The notes under the pieces: model-generated
Database searches by the model: none
Told to the model about the DNA's origin: nothing
The model's input: only the letters and a program-made list of their open reading frames with translations
Part shown: one piece after another, positions 12,265 through 24,159 of the stretch
How positions within the stretch are numbered: position 1 is the first letter of the stretch
How the letters are laid out: every line of letters starts with the position of its first letter
Source of the DNA: Chelydra serpentina
Lineage: Eukaryota > Chordata > Testudines > Chelydridae
Reading direction: 5' to 3'
DNA length: 64,000 nucleotides
Assembly: GCA_037349315.1 (NCBI GenBank)
Contig: JBAIAC010000026.1
Span: forward strand, 28,301,501-28,365,500
Made by a program: the position numbers and the translations under genes

Positions 12265-12490
12265 CATCAGCATGGAAGCATGTCCTCTGGAATGGTGGCC
12301 GAAGCATGAAGGAGCATATGAATGTTTAGCATATCTGGCACGTAAATATCTTGCAATGCCAGCTACAAAAGTGCCATAAAAATGCCTGTTGTCACTTTCT
12401 GGTGACATTGTAAATAAGAAGATGGCAGCATTATCTCCTGTAAATGTAAACAAACTTGTTTGTCTTAGTGATTGGCTAAATAAGAAGTAG
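12265..12490 (+). pseudogene. hAT transposase extreme C-terminus, second inverted copy
   Basis: The plus-strand frame reads 'PLEWW' (12284-12298), then 'LAYLARKYLAMPAT' (12326-12367), then 'AALSPVNVNKLVCLSDWLNKK' split by no stop, and a TAG at 12488-12490. This is the hAT dimerisation tail, kept better than in the opposite arm, where the first W of PLEWW is a stop. One in-frame stop follows the 'VP' after the PAT block. The fragment lacks everything upstream of the tail, so it was never a complete gene in this arrangement. An AATAAA signal follows at about 12577. Confidence 0.85.
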
Positions 12491-12924
12491 GACTTGTAGG
12501 CTCTGAAGTTTTACTTGTTTTGTTTGAGTGCAGTTATGTAACAAAAAAAATCCAAATGTGTAAGTTGCACTTTCACAATAAAGAGATTGCATTATGGTAT
12601 TGTATGAGGTGAATTTAAAAAAAAACTATTTCTTTTATAATTTTTACAGTGCAAATATTTGCAATAAGAATAATAATATAAAGTGAGCACTTTACAATTT
12701 GTATTCTGTGTTGTAATTGAAATCAATATATTTGAAAATGTAGAAAAACATCCAAACATATTTAATACATTTCAACTGGTATTCTATTGTTTAACAGTGC
12801 GATTAAAACTGTGATTAATCATGATTATTTTTTTGACTTAATCACGTGAATTAACTGTGATTAATTGACAGCCCTAATATATATTGAACTACTGAGTTTC
12901 ACACAATGTCAGCCATAAACTTAC

Positions 12925-13010
12925 TCCTGAGGGAATTCTGTGCCACTGTGCATGCACAGAATTTATGTCCCCTGCAGATTTCTTGCTTCCCTGCAGAAAA
13001 ATGACAGGCA
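12925..13010. repeat. Short interspersed repeat fragment with small palindrome
   Basis: 'attctgtgccactgtgcatg' forms a small inverted repeat with the following 'cacagaat'. The neighbouring 'cccctgcagatttcttgctt' block is one I associate with a common turtle repeat. The class is unknown. Confidence 0.4.
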
Positions 13011-13107
13011 GGTCTAAATTCCCCAGCACAAGAGGAATTTTCTACTGCTGATTTTCAGCTGGATTTACAGCCCCTTTGCACCAACTGAGCTAAAGAATAA
13101 AGCCCTC

Positions 13108-13250
13108 TATCTCCTTGTACTCCAGTTCCCCATGTAATAATAAAACTTCTATACCTCACAGTGGTGATGCAAAGATTAATTACTGTTTAACGGGTGCTCA
13201 GATACTATGGTGTTGAGCAGCATAGAAAAGCCTACATATAAATAAACTTT
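13108..13250 (+). repeat. MIR/L2-type relic
   Basis: The order 'ccagttccccatgtaata', 'tacctcacag', 'tggtgatgcaaagattaa' and 'gggtgctcagatactatgg' follows the conserved MIR/CORE-SINE core and L2-like tail (cagtttccccatctgtaaaa, tacctcacagg, tgaggat). It is strongly diverged, as expected of an ancient SINE. Confidence 0.6.
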
Positions 13251-14038
13251 GGAGACCAAACACACCACTCATTTCAAAATGTGCAATCACAGAATATGTA
13301 CAGTAAGAAATAATCAAAGTTATTTCTCATACACTGTAAGCTCTAATAAAGATGCCCCTGTTTCAAGATCTATATTTTGTAACTTCAGAAGATGTTGAAT
13401 TTAAAGCATGTATAGGCTGAAATGTTATACAGTATACACTCAGTTACTGTGAATATTGCTTACCTACTAAGTAAATGTTATCAGGAATACACCAAGTTTC
13501 TCTTTTAGACAAGGTCAGTGATGAGAAATGAAGGGAAATGCTGTCAGCTGCTGAATTAATGTTACAGTTTTGACTAGTCGTGTTGTAACATGTTGCTTTG
13601 CCACAAAACAAGACAACCACTTTGCCACATAGGAGAGCATGTAACAGTTGTTATCTTTCAACAAGTCTTCAATTCTGATCAAAAGATAAGAAGGTTACTT
13701 TCTGAAATCTGTTAATCCAAAATGCTTAGCTGTTAATAGAACCCAGAATCCTTTCTATACGTCTGCCATGTTTGCATTGATCAAAAGTAAAGGAACTGTA
13801 CTGATCAAAAGTAAAGGAACATGTTATCTTGACACTTACAGATAAACTTTGCTTTCTCTGCTGAGGAGAATTCAGGAATCGCATAACTCCCCAAAACAAA
13901 CCAATATGTACACTAAAGAATGCAAATCTTTAGCACAGTATAACGTCCACGGGGAGTGAGGAGTTTGCATTCCCCTTCAGGTAGTGAAAGAGATTTAAAA
14001 TGCTGTAAATTACATATGACCAGGCAGTGCATAAGGAG
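13251..14038. other. Non-coding stretch with a 20-bp duplication
   Basis: Apart from 'tgatcaaaagtaaaggaac' repeated at 13779-13797 and 13802-13820, nothing recognisable is seen. Confidence 0.5.
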
Positions 14039-14215
14039 GCGGGGAAGGATAGCTCAGTGGTTTGAGCATTGGCCTGTTAAACCCAGGATTGTGAGTTCAA
14101 TCCTTGAGGGGGCCATTTAGGGATCTGGGGCAAAAATTGGGGATTGGTTCTGCTTTGAGCAGGGGGTTGGACTAAATGACCTCCTAAGGTCCCTTCCAAC
14201 CCTGACGTTCTATGA
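14039..14215 (+). mobile_element. tRNA-derived SINE with CR1-like tail
   Basis: The plus-strand head has an A box 'tagctcagtggtttgagca' (from 14050) and a B box 'gagttcaatcc' (14093-14103). The body continues to 'cttccaaccctgacgttcta' and ends in 'ttctatga'. It is the same family as the copy at 3908-4092 and shares its 3' sequence with the CR1 fragment ending at 49130. Internal polymerase III boxes look intact, so transcription from the internal promoter is conceivable. Confidence 0.9.
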
Positions 14216-14640
14216 AAATATTTAATGTTTATATCTAATGCAAACGAATAGGAATGTGAATTTTACCTCAAATAAATCTTCTTATCGAATGCAGCGCTTG
14301 CCAAGCCAGTTTGAAACAGCCTCATCAGTAAAGTGCAGAGCCCTGAAACCACCATTGGTGGACGGTCATCAGCTCTGTCTTTGGCCACAGCTGCACAGGG
14401 AAATCCTTTCTTTTGCCACAGATGTGAATACTGGTTACACACAGACCCTGGTGTGCAACCAGGAATATATGGGTTCCACATATATGGAATATGTGGAACA
14501 CTTTATGATATTATTGATACTGATTGCAAGGAATCTGGCCAGATAGGCCATGTAAGGTATCTGGGAAAATATTATGACTTGCCAAGTATGATAATCTTGT
14601 CTATTTTTTATCACCTTTGTATTATGAGTTATAGATATGT
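14216..14640. other. Non-coding stretch, possibly upstream part of the LTR-like repeat
   Basis: Two overlapping plus-strand frames of about 100 codons exist (14238-14546 and 14333-14677), but neither carries a domain I recognise. The sequence may belong to the retroelement that continues at 14640. Confidence 0.35.
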
Positions 14641-15500
14641 AGGGTATATTTGTATTTCAAAACTTGTTTCTGGGTGACACCCCCAGACAGAATGGCATCA
14701 GCAGCACTAAGTCTGCTTGATGGCCCATTGTGGTCATCAGCTGGACTACGAACCTATTGAAAGGAGCCAGGGGATATACCTTATGAGTCAGCCAGGCATG
14801 TAGAGGCATGCTGGTGAACAGAGAGCTCTAAGACTTTTCCATGCCATATGCTGTGCAGCGTGTGTTTGGGACAAAGGAAGTACCAGCCACATGGCAAAAG
14901 AATATAAAAGGCAGCTGCATCTTCTCCAGTTTGTCTTCATTCCTGCTTCTTACTTCTGGAGTAGCCTTTCTACAAACTGAAGCTCTGAACAAAGGATTGA
15001 ATGACCCATCTAAGCTGTGGATGTGTTCCAGGGGGACTTTCAAGCCAGCAAACTCACCAACACTGCTGAGAACTTGATATATGGACTTTGAATTCTCTGT
15101 ATGCATTTGAATGCTTTATCATTGAACAACTCTCTTCTTGTTCTTTCTTTATTCTTTATAATAAACCTTTAGTTTCAGATACTAAAGGATTGGCTGGCAG
15201 CATGATATTTTGGGTAAGATTTAAACTAATATTGACCTGTCAATGTGGCTGGCCCTTTGGGGTCAGAAAAACATTTGTTATCGTGAGCAGAGTTTTAAAT
15301 AACTTCTCACTGAACTGGACGTGGTGCTGATTGGGAGCCAGAGAACTGAAATGCAATAAAGGGGGCTGTGTGATTTCTTTTTTAGCTTCTTGATAACCAG
15401 TTTGGGGGATCAGGAGCTAGAGCACAGCACTATATTCTGCTGCAGAGTAACTGAGGCTAAACCAGATGATCGGAGAATTTGAACGATTGCTCCCCATGAA
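14641..15500 (+). repeat. LTR-like repeat, copy 1
   Basis: The region contains 'aataaacctttag' (polyadenylation signal, about 15161-15173), then 'aaaggattggctggcagcat' and 'gggtaagattt'. The same order appears at 24525-24600, with an AATAAA signal and matching downstream blocks. 'gaatataaaaggcagctgca' near 14908 could serve as a TATA element about 250 bp before the polyadenylation signal, which is LTR-like. The boundaries, the target duplication and any gag/pol sequence are not visible. The endogenous-retrovirus assignment is from memory of similar turtle repeats. Confidence 0.5.
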
Positions 15501-17221
15501 GTTCCTATCAATTTTCTTAGAACGATATTATGCATCTTCACTTTAGCCACAGTTTTCCTCAGGTGGTTAAGATATATGTGAGAGATCTATTGAGGTTTAT
15601 CCCAAGGTAGACTGGGTGGGATTCATTTTTTCAAGTGAGGTCCATTGAGAAAGATACTCAGTTCTTGATCTGCTGTGGCATTGTAAATATGGAACACACT
15701 CAAAACAGTCTTGGTAAATAATAGCAACTATATCAGAAACCAAATATTTATCTCAGGTAAATAATAGGTCTTGATGGAATAAATTTACTAGTCACAAGCA
15801 GAGCTCATTTTTACCTACTAATTTTTGGGGATGTCGGGGGAGGGGGAAAAAGTAGGCTGAAATAATACTTGAAGTGTGGCTACAAGTCATGTCAACCGAA
15901 AAAAGGATTTCTCCTCGGTCATTTCAAAAAGAGCTGAAGGTGGTCTGTGTCTAATGCAGTCTGAATTTGTTCATTGTTATGTAAGCAAAAAATATATTCA
16001 GTAATCACCCCTGGTAACATGACTGTAGCGATTTTTTTCTTTACACTTACACATTGTAAATGCCATTCTACACATAAGTGATTTTAGTCATGTGCAGCTG
16101 TAACAAATTATCGATATAGATACATCTCCTCACATGCAAATAGAAAATGTGTTCTTGTGAAAGCAGTAACCTCAGGCATTCCAGGTGTGTGAGAAACAAA
16201 TTTAACCAGAATCCCTTTGCATTGTTTGGTCAAAGTGAAAAGCAGATTCTCAAAATCTCAATATGTACCCTAGGATTTGTCTGTTTTGTGCAGTTTGTCC
16301 AGGGACATGCATAGTAAGTTATTTGAGCAAAATCTTTGAAGCTGGATCAAGCATTAGAATGTATAGATCTTGGGTTAAGAGCAGATACATACAGCCAGCT
16401 ACAGTATTAGCCTTTGGGGAGGGAATTAAGCAGGAATCACCAGCCAGAGCAATAGCTAGGGTTATCAGCATACTGATGGGGAAAGCCACTAAACTCTAGC
16501 CACAGGTAAAAGTTTCTTCCCATGTCTTTTGATATGTCTGGAATATACAAAGCTCTCGCCCTACATAACTTTTCTAGACTGTTGAGCTTGTTTCTTTGCA
16601 GAATTACTACAACCAGTATTCCCTCTCTGTGATCCCCTATACTCTCTCCATCACCCTCAGCCTCTCCTTCACCACAGCACTTAGTCTTTCCATAATTACC
16701 ACTGACTTTACTGCACCAGCCTTTTCTCTCTTTCTCTTTGGCCCCTCTCCCCACCTCACATTCATTATTTCTGCTTTCAGCTCTGCTCTGTGTTTGACTC
16801 CTTCATTCATCCCGTTAAACCCTCGAATTTAAAATTGCCCTACATTCATTGCCTCTTCTTTTGCTAAGTGCTTTTGTGGAAGGCTTGGTGACTTCCAGTA
16901 ATTTATATATAGCAAAGGCTACAAGGCCCTATAATGTTTTGCACCATGTATATCTCTGCTCTCACATCCCCTCCAGTCTCTTGTCCCTACACGCCTCACA
17001 ATTCTGTCACTTTATTCCACGCTTCATCATATTCTCCTACTCTCATCTTTGTGCCTGAAACAATTCTGCTGATCTTGTATGCAGGTACCCACTCTCTTCC
17101 TTTGAATCCCTCACTGAAACCCACTTCTTCAAACAGCATTCCTACCCTTTACTTATAATCAGTGATCTCTACTCCCTACTTATCAAAGCTGATGTGTTGT
17201 CTCTTGTCTTGTTTTCATCTT
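15501..17221. other. Non-coding stretch; pyrimidine-rich repeat-like part
   Basis: From about 16600 to 17160 the plus strand is strongly pyrimidine-rich, with 'ttgaatccctcactgaaacc' followed by 'cacttcttcaaacagcattc'. That wording is typical of an old dispersed repeat leading into the L2-like tail at 17222. The open frames there are Ser/Pro/Leu-rich by composition only. Confidence 0.4.
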
Positions 17222-17305
17222 GTCTTAGTTAGATTGTAAGATCTTTGACAAAGGGAATGTGTTTTACCACATCTTTGTAAAATGCTTCATAAACTTACAG
17301 TGACA
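17222..17305 (+). repeat. L2-like LINE 3'-end relic
   Basis: 'tagattgtaagatctttgac' and 'gtaaaatgcttcataaac' on the plus strand correspond to the tail that appears reverse-complemented at 9815, 25290, 27185 and 46165. This is the only plus-strand copy in the window. Confidence 0.5.
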
Positions 17306-18984
17306 ATGATAATTATGTATTATATGTTTCCACTCTGCTTATTTATTCTATCATGTACACAGTCCCCTGGGTTGGTGGAGTCAGCTATATGTGGGCACTT
17401 GGCTATCTGGATTATCACAATAGCTAATTCAATTATCAGAAATAATATAACTGTTTCCTGTGTTACTTCACCCAAATTTCTCCTGGCCTAGATATGTCTG
17501 TCTGTCAAATGCTGTGATTCAGCTGATGTGGAGTATGCTAGTTTTGCTGCTGCTCTGATGGTGGAAGAATGGTAGACAACAGTAGAGAGATTTATTTGCT
17601 GCTACTGCCTCCAGATGATTGTTAAATATGTCTTCTCTCCATTGTACTTCAAAAACAACCTTTGTCAGACGTTGTGAAGGCAAGACTGGCTCTAACCTTT
17701 CATCTTCAGTTCAGTGGCAAGGGATCTGCACAGAAGCAGCAAGAACTTGTTTTTCAACCTTGCTTCTCTTTATGAAAATTTAGCAGCTGATCCTTCTACA
17801 GGACTGGGAAGTTGATGAGGAACCTTGCTGTACACCTTTAATAGATGTAAAATGCTATTTGGTATTAGGCTGTTTATCAGAAATTCATAGGCCCTATCAA
17901 GACATTTCTGTACCTCTCCTGACTGCATTTATTTCAGGCACTCAGTGAAGTTAGACTTAGCCTCTCCTCTTTGGAGCTGTAGTGTAATAAATCATAGTAA
18001 TGCATTATACTGTACTTCCTAGTTGTCAGTGACTGAATGTTTAAACTGCCGTAACCAGCAACTGATATTTTTCGTTGTGGAAAACAATGTAATTTTTCTT
18101 CACAATGTTACAATGTAGTGTTGATAGCAATTCTTGTGAAGCTTTGAAGACCTTATACACAGCACACTGGTAATACATATTACAGACAATGCCAAACTTT
18201 TGAAAATATTAGTTCCAATATTTACAGTGGAAACAGCTTTCTCCCTACATTGTTATGTATTTCAGCTTTTGTCCACCAATATTAAACTGAGTTGAATTTT
18301 TTCTGCAAATAACCAGTAAACTTGTGTTTACTTTTTTGCTATTCAAAAATGCAGCAGGGCAGTAAGATGCTCGTAGCTGGCTAGAGGTTCATTTCTGCTG
18401 ATTAATTGAGGCAGGTGTGGCATTTTGAAGGTTTAGTTCCCAAGAAAGGAAGTTAGAACTTGAGACAAGTGGGTATCAAGATGGAAGCTTTAGAGAAGCC
18501 AAGCCTTGGACTAAAGTTTAGGCTAGAGTCTCTGACCTAAATCTCCACTTCCTTATGCTCATGTAAAGATGGAGTTTTTATACTGAGATTCAGGGCTGAG
18601 AGGAGAATCAATCCCTTTCCAGTTTAGTTGTTCTTACTTTTGGTTAAACGTACACGAGAAGAGATAACTTTTCACTTTAGACTTGGTGTAGCTTTTGGTT
18701 GAGATATGCTGGGGATTCTAGTAGCTAAAAGGAAAGCATTCTGGGTCAGGCGTAAAATATCTGCGTGAGCTGGCAACATTTTCCCTATGAAATAATAACC
18801 ACATCATCATAATGCTTCATTATATTAGTATCTGGGGCTTGATCGTACCTGCATCCAAGTCAATGGCAAAACTCTCACTGTTCAATAGGGGATTGAGTTC
18901 ATTGTAAAGGTCTTTGATTTGTTTTTCTGCAGCTAGATGTATTTTTTCAGCAGCTCACAGCCAAAAGATTATGTTTACAGACCG
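17306..18984. other. Non-coding stretch, nothing recognised
   Basis: No coding signals or clear repeat ends. A short 'aagtcaatggcaaaactc' patch near 18860 looks like a piece of the palindromic MITE families. Confidence 0.45.
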
Positions 18985-19385
18985 AGGCCCTGAAACACCT
19001 AAGCACATGTGTAACTTTACTCCTTAGTTTTTCCATTACTGTCCATGAGAGTATTTATGTGAGTAAACTTATGCACAGGTTAAGCGGTTGGAGGATTGGC
19101 ACCTTGATTATCTTTGCAAAAATGAGATATTGACTTCAGTGAGACTCCTCCCATTTTTAAAGTTATGCATGTGGCTATGTATTTGCAAGGTTGGGGTGTT
19201 AGCCTTCATTTTCACTTTGTCTTACTTTTGTGGATTTAGCATTGTTAAACCATATTGTTTGTGACTTCTGGTCCTGATTCAGGAAAGCATTTAAGCGTGC
19301 ACTGAACTTTAAATCCCATGGAAATCAATATGATATAAGCACATGTTTGAAGGTAAGGATGTATCCAAGTGCTTCCTGAATCACG
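18985..19385. repeat. Two palindromic 'taagcacatg' repeats
   Basis: At 19273-19385 'gattcaggaaagcatttaag' pairs with 'aagtgcttcctgaatc', enclosing 'aagcacatg' type blocks. A degraded relative lies at about 18985-19105 ('cctaagcacatgtgtaactt' with 'gtgagtaaacttatgcacag'). Both look like small non-autonomous fold-back elements without coding capacity. Confidence 0.6.
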
Positions 19386-22274
19386 GTAGACTTAATATGT
19401 GCTTAAGTGACTTCCTTAATCAGAGCTTCTGTAAGTCCCATAAGATACCGTTAAAATACTTGCCTCTGCAACTAGCTATGATTATTGAAGAATTTGCAGT
19501 ATATTGTGTCCCTAATCTAGGAGATGCTGTGAATGCTACACTAATATAGTGACTTACAAAGGAATGTGTAAAATTGTAATGGTGACCACTGTACCTTTTC
19601 AGCTGCATTTCATCCCAGCAAAAAAAGTGTCTGGAGTATTACATTGCAAACCCATTAGTAGTGATTTGCAATAGTCCAATTTAGAGGTCACTTAAGCATG
19701 AAAACAGTGTACATGAAATTGTATAATGAAACAATATCAGTAATAGCATATTTTAAATGTTTCATTAAGTCTGAATTGTTATATTGTGGTACTGCTGTGT
19801 AATAGCCTCCGCTTTCCGTAACAAGCATTTTTTATATTAGTGACACTATAGATTTACACTGAGACCAGAGGAATATAAAAATCAAAATATTTCTTTAATC
19901 GTATGTTTTGGAACATTTGTATCGTGGATGACTTGTTTTATATTTCTTTTATGTATTCACGAATTTTAGATTAGGGCCAATTAATATAAATTCAATGTCT
20001 CTTTTATAGAGGCAGCAGGAGTTTGAACATTTCATACCTTCACATATGAAATTAAAACAATTAAATACTTTTTGCATTGCATTCAGAAAACTATTATCAC
20101 AGCTGCATAGATTTTCCGCATCCTGCTTTGATGGCATAAAAGAATGTTATTAAAAAAGTGCCCTGATAACTTATCTATTATTTTTACTTTTGCCAAGAAT
20201 GACTGTCTCATTGTACTGGAGCACTGCTATTGCTGATGTAACAGCAGTGGACCAGACCACCACTCTCCTGAAAAAACTCATAGGATTAAAGAGGGGACGT
20301 AAATATACCCTTACAGTTTTCCCTAAAGCATCCCTTTGGATGGAAGGACTAAGGGAGCTATAAATTTTGGGGGCTTCTTCCAAGCTGATGGATCTTGGGA
20401 AGCAGCAGGAAAGGGAACCGGTTATGGTTCAGGGGTGAGCTATATCTTTGACCTCTGTCTCTCTCTCCCTCTCTGTCTCTCCATTGGCACCTCTTTCACA
20501 GTGACTGGCTCTCACCTGCATTCCATTGTTGACCGTATCACCAAATTAAAGCATCCCCTGTAATCTGGTGATACAGTTACCAGGTAACCTGGTGACGGTT
20601 TACCAACCAAGTTACCTTTAGTAAATCCAACTGGGTTTGGCCCATTGCTATAGATTTTTCTCTGGGCACTGTGATCAGCTGGTAAACACAGTGAGAGAGA
20701 ACAGCTTGTTCAAAAGCAGAGTATGATTTCTCCATCCTTAGGAACATCACAACCAAAGAGATATTGATAAAAATGACAAAAGTCTAAATGCCAGTTGTGT
20801 TACCTAAACTTAGTATTTGCCTCGTGCAAGTAGCTCGGCCCTTTCCCATTTTTCTGGGGTCCAAATTATCACCTGCTTCTCTGCTGACTCTCTGTCTCCC
20901 CATTTGAGGAGGCCATCTTTTTATCCATTTAAAAGATAATTTGTCTGTCCTGAGCCCCTTGAATGTGGTCATTCCAATGTATGCATCTCAGCCAGTATGG
21001 TTGGAGGTAAACTTCCAGCAATGGATTCACTGAAATGTCTCTTAAGGACTAACAACTGAATTAGAGTCATTGTCTGCCTTCTTGGAGAGGAGTAACTCCC
21101 CCAGAAGTATGTTTTCAGATGCAAAATTGAAAAAGTCTGAGGAAAGGCAGAAAACAATTGTGTGTTTCTCCCCCCAAAACAATGTTGATGGGAAAATTTC
21201 AACTAGTCCTATTATTTCCATCAGAAACCTTTTCTAGCAAGTTTGTAAACTCAGCAATAAACTAAGTTATGTACAATTTGTTAGCTGGGAGGTAAATTTC
21301 TTCTTTTTTGTAAAACAAATGTGTCAGTGAGCAGTCATTTTTTGAACTGGCCAAAAACACTTTTTATAGGTTTCTATGTTTATTATTATTACTATTATTA
21401 TTGTTATTTTATTAAACCTGCTCTAATTGGGGAAAAAAGACAATTTCTAGCAGGACCAACCTTAAGGTCATTCTAATCAAGTTGCCAACAAGACTGACAA
21501 TGTGGGAAGAAAATGTAATATTTCTTTGAATCAAAACTTGGCATTATTGACAGAAACTAAGAATTACACCCTTTAATACATTCATGAATTTCCACAAAAC
21601 TGTTAGGTTAGGCAAACCAATAGTGAAGATGTGAAAATTGGATTTTTTTTTCTAGAGTTCTGCTAAACAAAGTTGCTGCAATTTCTAGACTTTCAGAAAT
21701 TCAGGTACATTTAAGTATAAATTCTGACCCTGCATCTTCTGCCCAGATGTCTGTCGCAAAAGAGAAGGTACCTGTGCCATTGAGGAATGTACCTTCAGGA
21801 CTCTGAGAAATTGGAGGTGGGATACAAATTACAAACATTTTTGCTTCTAGCAATACACAGTAATGTTGTGCCTAAAACTATAATACGGACTTCCTGAAAA
21901 AAACTATTTAATATTAAAATCCACCAACTGGTACCAAGTATTGCTCCATGAATATACATAATATAGCATAATTCTAGTTATCCAGATTCCCTTTATCCGA
22001 AAATTCTAGTTATTTGAATCCACAGCGGCTCCCTCCTGTAGCCCCATGTTGGTTAATCACCTGCTAATATTTTCTCAATTAGACTCTTAGTGCTAGTTAG
22101 TGCTAATCAATGGCTTTGTATTTCCCTATTGGTTCTGAGCAGTTACGTGCAGTTACTGAGATCTAATCCCTGAAGTAAACATCAGCATCACTACCTTTAT
22201 TCCCAGGATTTCTATGTCTGTGAAACTAAAGCTCAAAACAGCATTTCTGCTTATGAAAATGCCCACTTAACTAA
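19386..22274. other. Non-coding stretch
   Basis: Simple repeats only: a CTCT-rich patch at 20457-20482 and an ATT-rich run at 21380-21412. The small open frames are unsupported. Confidence 0.5.
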
Positions 22275-22890
22275 AAGTTTTAGATATCCCCTGTCGGGGG
22301 AGGGATTAGTGTCTAAGCCCAGCAGTGCGACTTAGTGGTGATACTCTGGGCTGTGTCACCCAGCAGCAAGTTCTACAGCCGTGTCACCCAGCAGCAGGAG
22401 TTGATGGCCACATTGCCTAGCGGTGAGAGTCAATGGCTGGGGGATAGGAGAAACCTGGGCCCTCCCTGCTCAGCCAGGTTCCAACCCAGGACCCAATAAA
22501 ACAATAATTTAAAATATGCAGACTAGGGGGCTGGTGCCCCTACACCAGCTTTGGTTCCGCTGCTGGTGCCACTGGTTCACTGGTGAGTTCCCCTGGGAGT
22601 CCTCTCTGGTCATAGCCTGGAGGGTTTTCCTCTCTGAGTCAGGGCTCGTCATTCCCATCCACTGCGACTAAAGGGTCTGTGGCCACCTGGGTCCCCACCA
22701 CACAACTGCTCTCCTGTTCAGTCCACCTAGACTGAGATGAGATGCTCCCTTTTGAGCTCAGCTTCCCTTGTGAGCATGCCCAGCAGGGGCAGCTGGATAG
22801 GGCTTTCTGGGCCCAATGATGCCCCTTAACCCTTTCCTCATCAGTGTGGGGCTTGTTCCCCCCCCCCCCCCCTCTCAGACCACCATGTCC
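22275..22890. repeat. GC-rich repeat with minisatellite, LTR-like
   Basis: The block is clearly richer in GC than its flanks. It begins near 'cctgtcgggggagggatta' and ends in a C homopolymer (22858-22873) followed by 'tctcagaccacc'. At 22352-22440 three imperfect units of about 30 bp repeat ('gtgtcacccagcagcaag', 'gtgtcacccagcagcagg', 'cattgcctagcggtgag'). Its layout resembles LTRs that I associate with turtle genomes. No polyprotein sequence is present and the ends are not proven. Confidence 0.45.
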
Positions 22891-23563
22891 CGTTCAGATA
22901 AATGGGAGTATTTTGTGTTATGTAGCATGCATTCTAGAACTATATAAGTACTACTCATCAGTTTATTTAATACATTTCTTAGATTCTAAGGGCAGAAGGA
23001 GATACTATAATAATCTAATCTGACCACCTGCAAAACAGAGGACATAGAATATTCACTCAGTGATTCCTTTGCTGAACTTAATCACCTGTAGTTGAATGAG
23101 GGCATATCATTAGAAGGCATCTATTCTTGAGGTAAAGACTCAAGATACTGGAGCCTTTGCTGTTTCCCTTGGTTATCTGTCCCAGTGGTTATACTCACTG
23201 TTAAAAAAAATGCAGTTTTTCCAGTTTAAACTTTGCTGAGGTTAAATTCCAGCTATTGGATCAATGTTGACTTCAACTTCCAGTCATTTAAGAACAGATC
23301 AATCAAATAAGAGTGAACTACTGTCAGGAATGTTACTGGGAGCTATGCTTGGATAATAGGGGTATTATATTTGCCATACTATATCTATTACTGATTATAC
23401 CTGAATATAAACAGAGATTGATATGATAACACATGTTGGGCATTATGCATTCTTAATATGAGGCTCAATTGTTCTTTCTTTTATTTATTTATTGGAAAGA
23501 AAATGTGATGCTAGCAGACCAGGTCATGCCTAAGTGCATTCAGGCCAGTTCACTTATGGAAAT
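22891..23563. other. Non-coding stretch, nothing recognised
   Basis: AT-rich sequence without repeat ends or coding signals. Confidence 0.5.
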
Positions 23564-23954
23564 CAGTAGTCCCCAAACTTTTCATGGTCACATACCCCCT
23601 TATGGCTGTCCGCACCCCTCTGGGAGCCGGGGCCGGGAGTGGGGCCACGGCTCCTGAGAGGGGGACATGGACAGGAGCAAGGGGCCAAGGCTGGGGCTGC
23701 AGCTGGGGGTGGACCTTGGGCCTGGAACAGAGATGTGGCCGGGGGCCGATGCTGGGAGTGGAAGTTGCAGCTGGGCCACAAGCAGAGCTGGGGCCGGGGC
23801 AGGGAGCATAAGCCGTTGTCAGGCCTTGGGCTATGGCTGGAGGTGAGGCTGGAGCTGGGGCCAGGAGTGGAGCCGCAGCTGGGGCCATGGTCAGAGCAGA
23901 GCTGGGTGTGGTGTAAAGCTCCCCCCAAACATTCCCACAGTTTGGGGACCTCTG
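23564..23954. mobile_element. Non-autonomous hAT-like element with G-rich interior
   Basis: The left end is 'cagtagtccccaaactt'. The reverse complement of the right end reads 'cagaggtccccaaactg'. These 17-bp inverted termini starting with CAG are hAT-like. The interior is a degenerate minisatellite of 'gagctggggc' type units. I could not find a convincing 8-bp duplication in the flanks. The overlapping frames of 60-120 codons on both strands come from the G/C-rich repeats and are not genes. Confidence 0.7.
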
Positions 23955-24159
23955 GTCTAGATTTAAGTGATTGTTGAAGGTAGAAGAGTATATCTGGCGT
24001 TTAGACTTTTTAAAACTAATGAGACGTTACTTGCGTTGTTTTCACTTCTCTGTAGCCTCTTATAATGCAGCAGAAAGCTTTTGTGTATACCCCTGTAACT
24101 AAATAACCCTTCAAAGAAGACTTGTGGAATGCTAATGAAGGAATTTAACAGAAAAGAGC

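Larger units (their letters stand above)
11231..12876. mobile_element. Fold-back hAT transposon with long inverted arms
   Basis: Terminal inverted repeats are 'tagggctgtcaa' at 11231 and 'ttgacagcccta' ending at 12876. The flanks 11223-11230 and 12877-12884 are both 'atatatat', fitting the 8-bp target duplication of hAT elements, although the site is low complexity. Arms of roughly 570-610 bp (11231 to about 11800, and about 12265 to 12876) are inverted copies of each other, including matching 3' untranslated sequence and coding ends. Each arm therefore derives from the same 3' end of a hAT element. The unpaired centre (about 11800-12260) belongs to the minus-strand copy and continues its transposase upstream. 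Confidence 0.85.

Noticed and set aside
14039..14110. Possible tRNA gene
   Set aside because: A and B boxes are present, but the sequence is the head of a SINE and does not form a full cloverleaf. The same holds for 4028-4081 on the minus strand.
23550..23977. Overlapping Gly/Pro/Trp-rich frames on both strands
   Set aside because: They come from the G-rich minisatellite interior of a hAT-like element.
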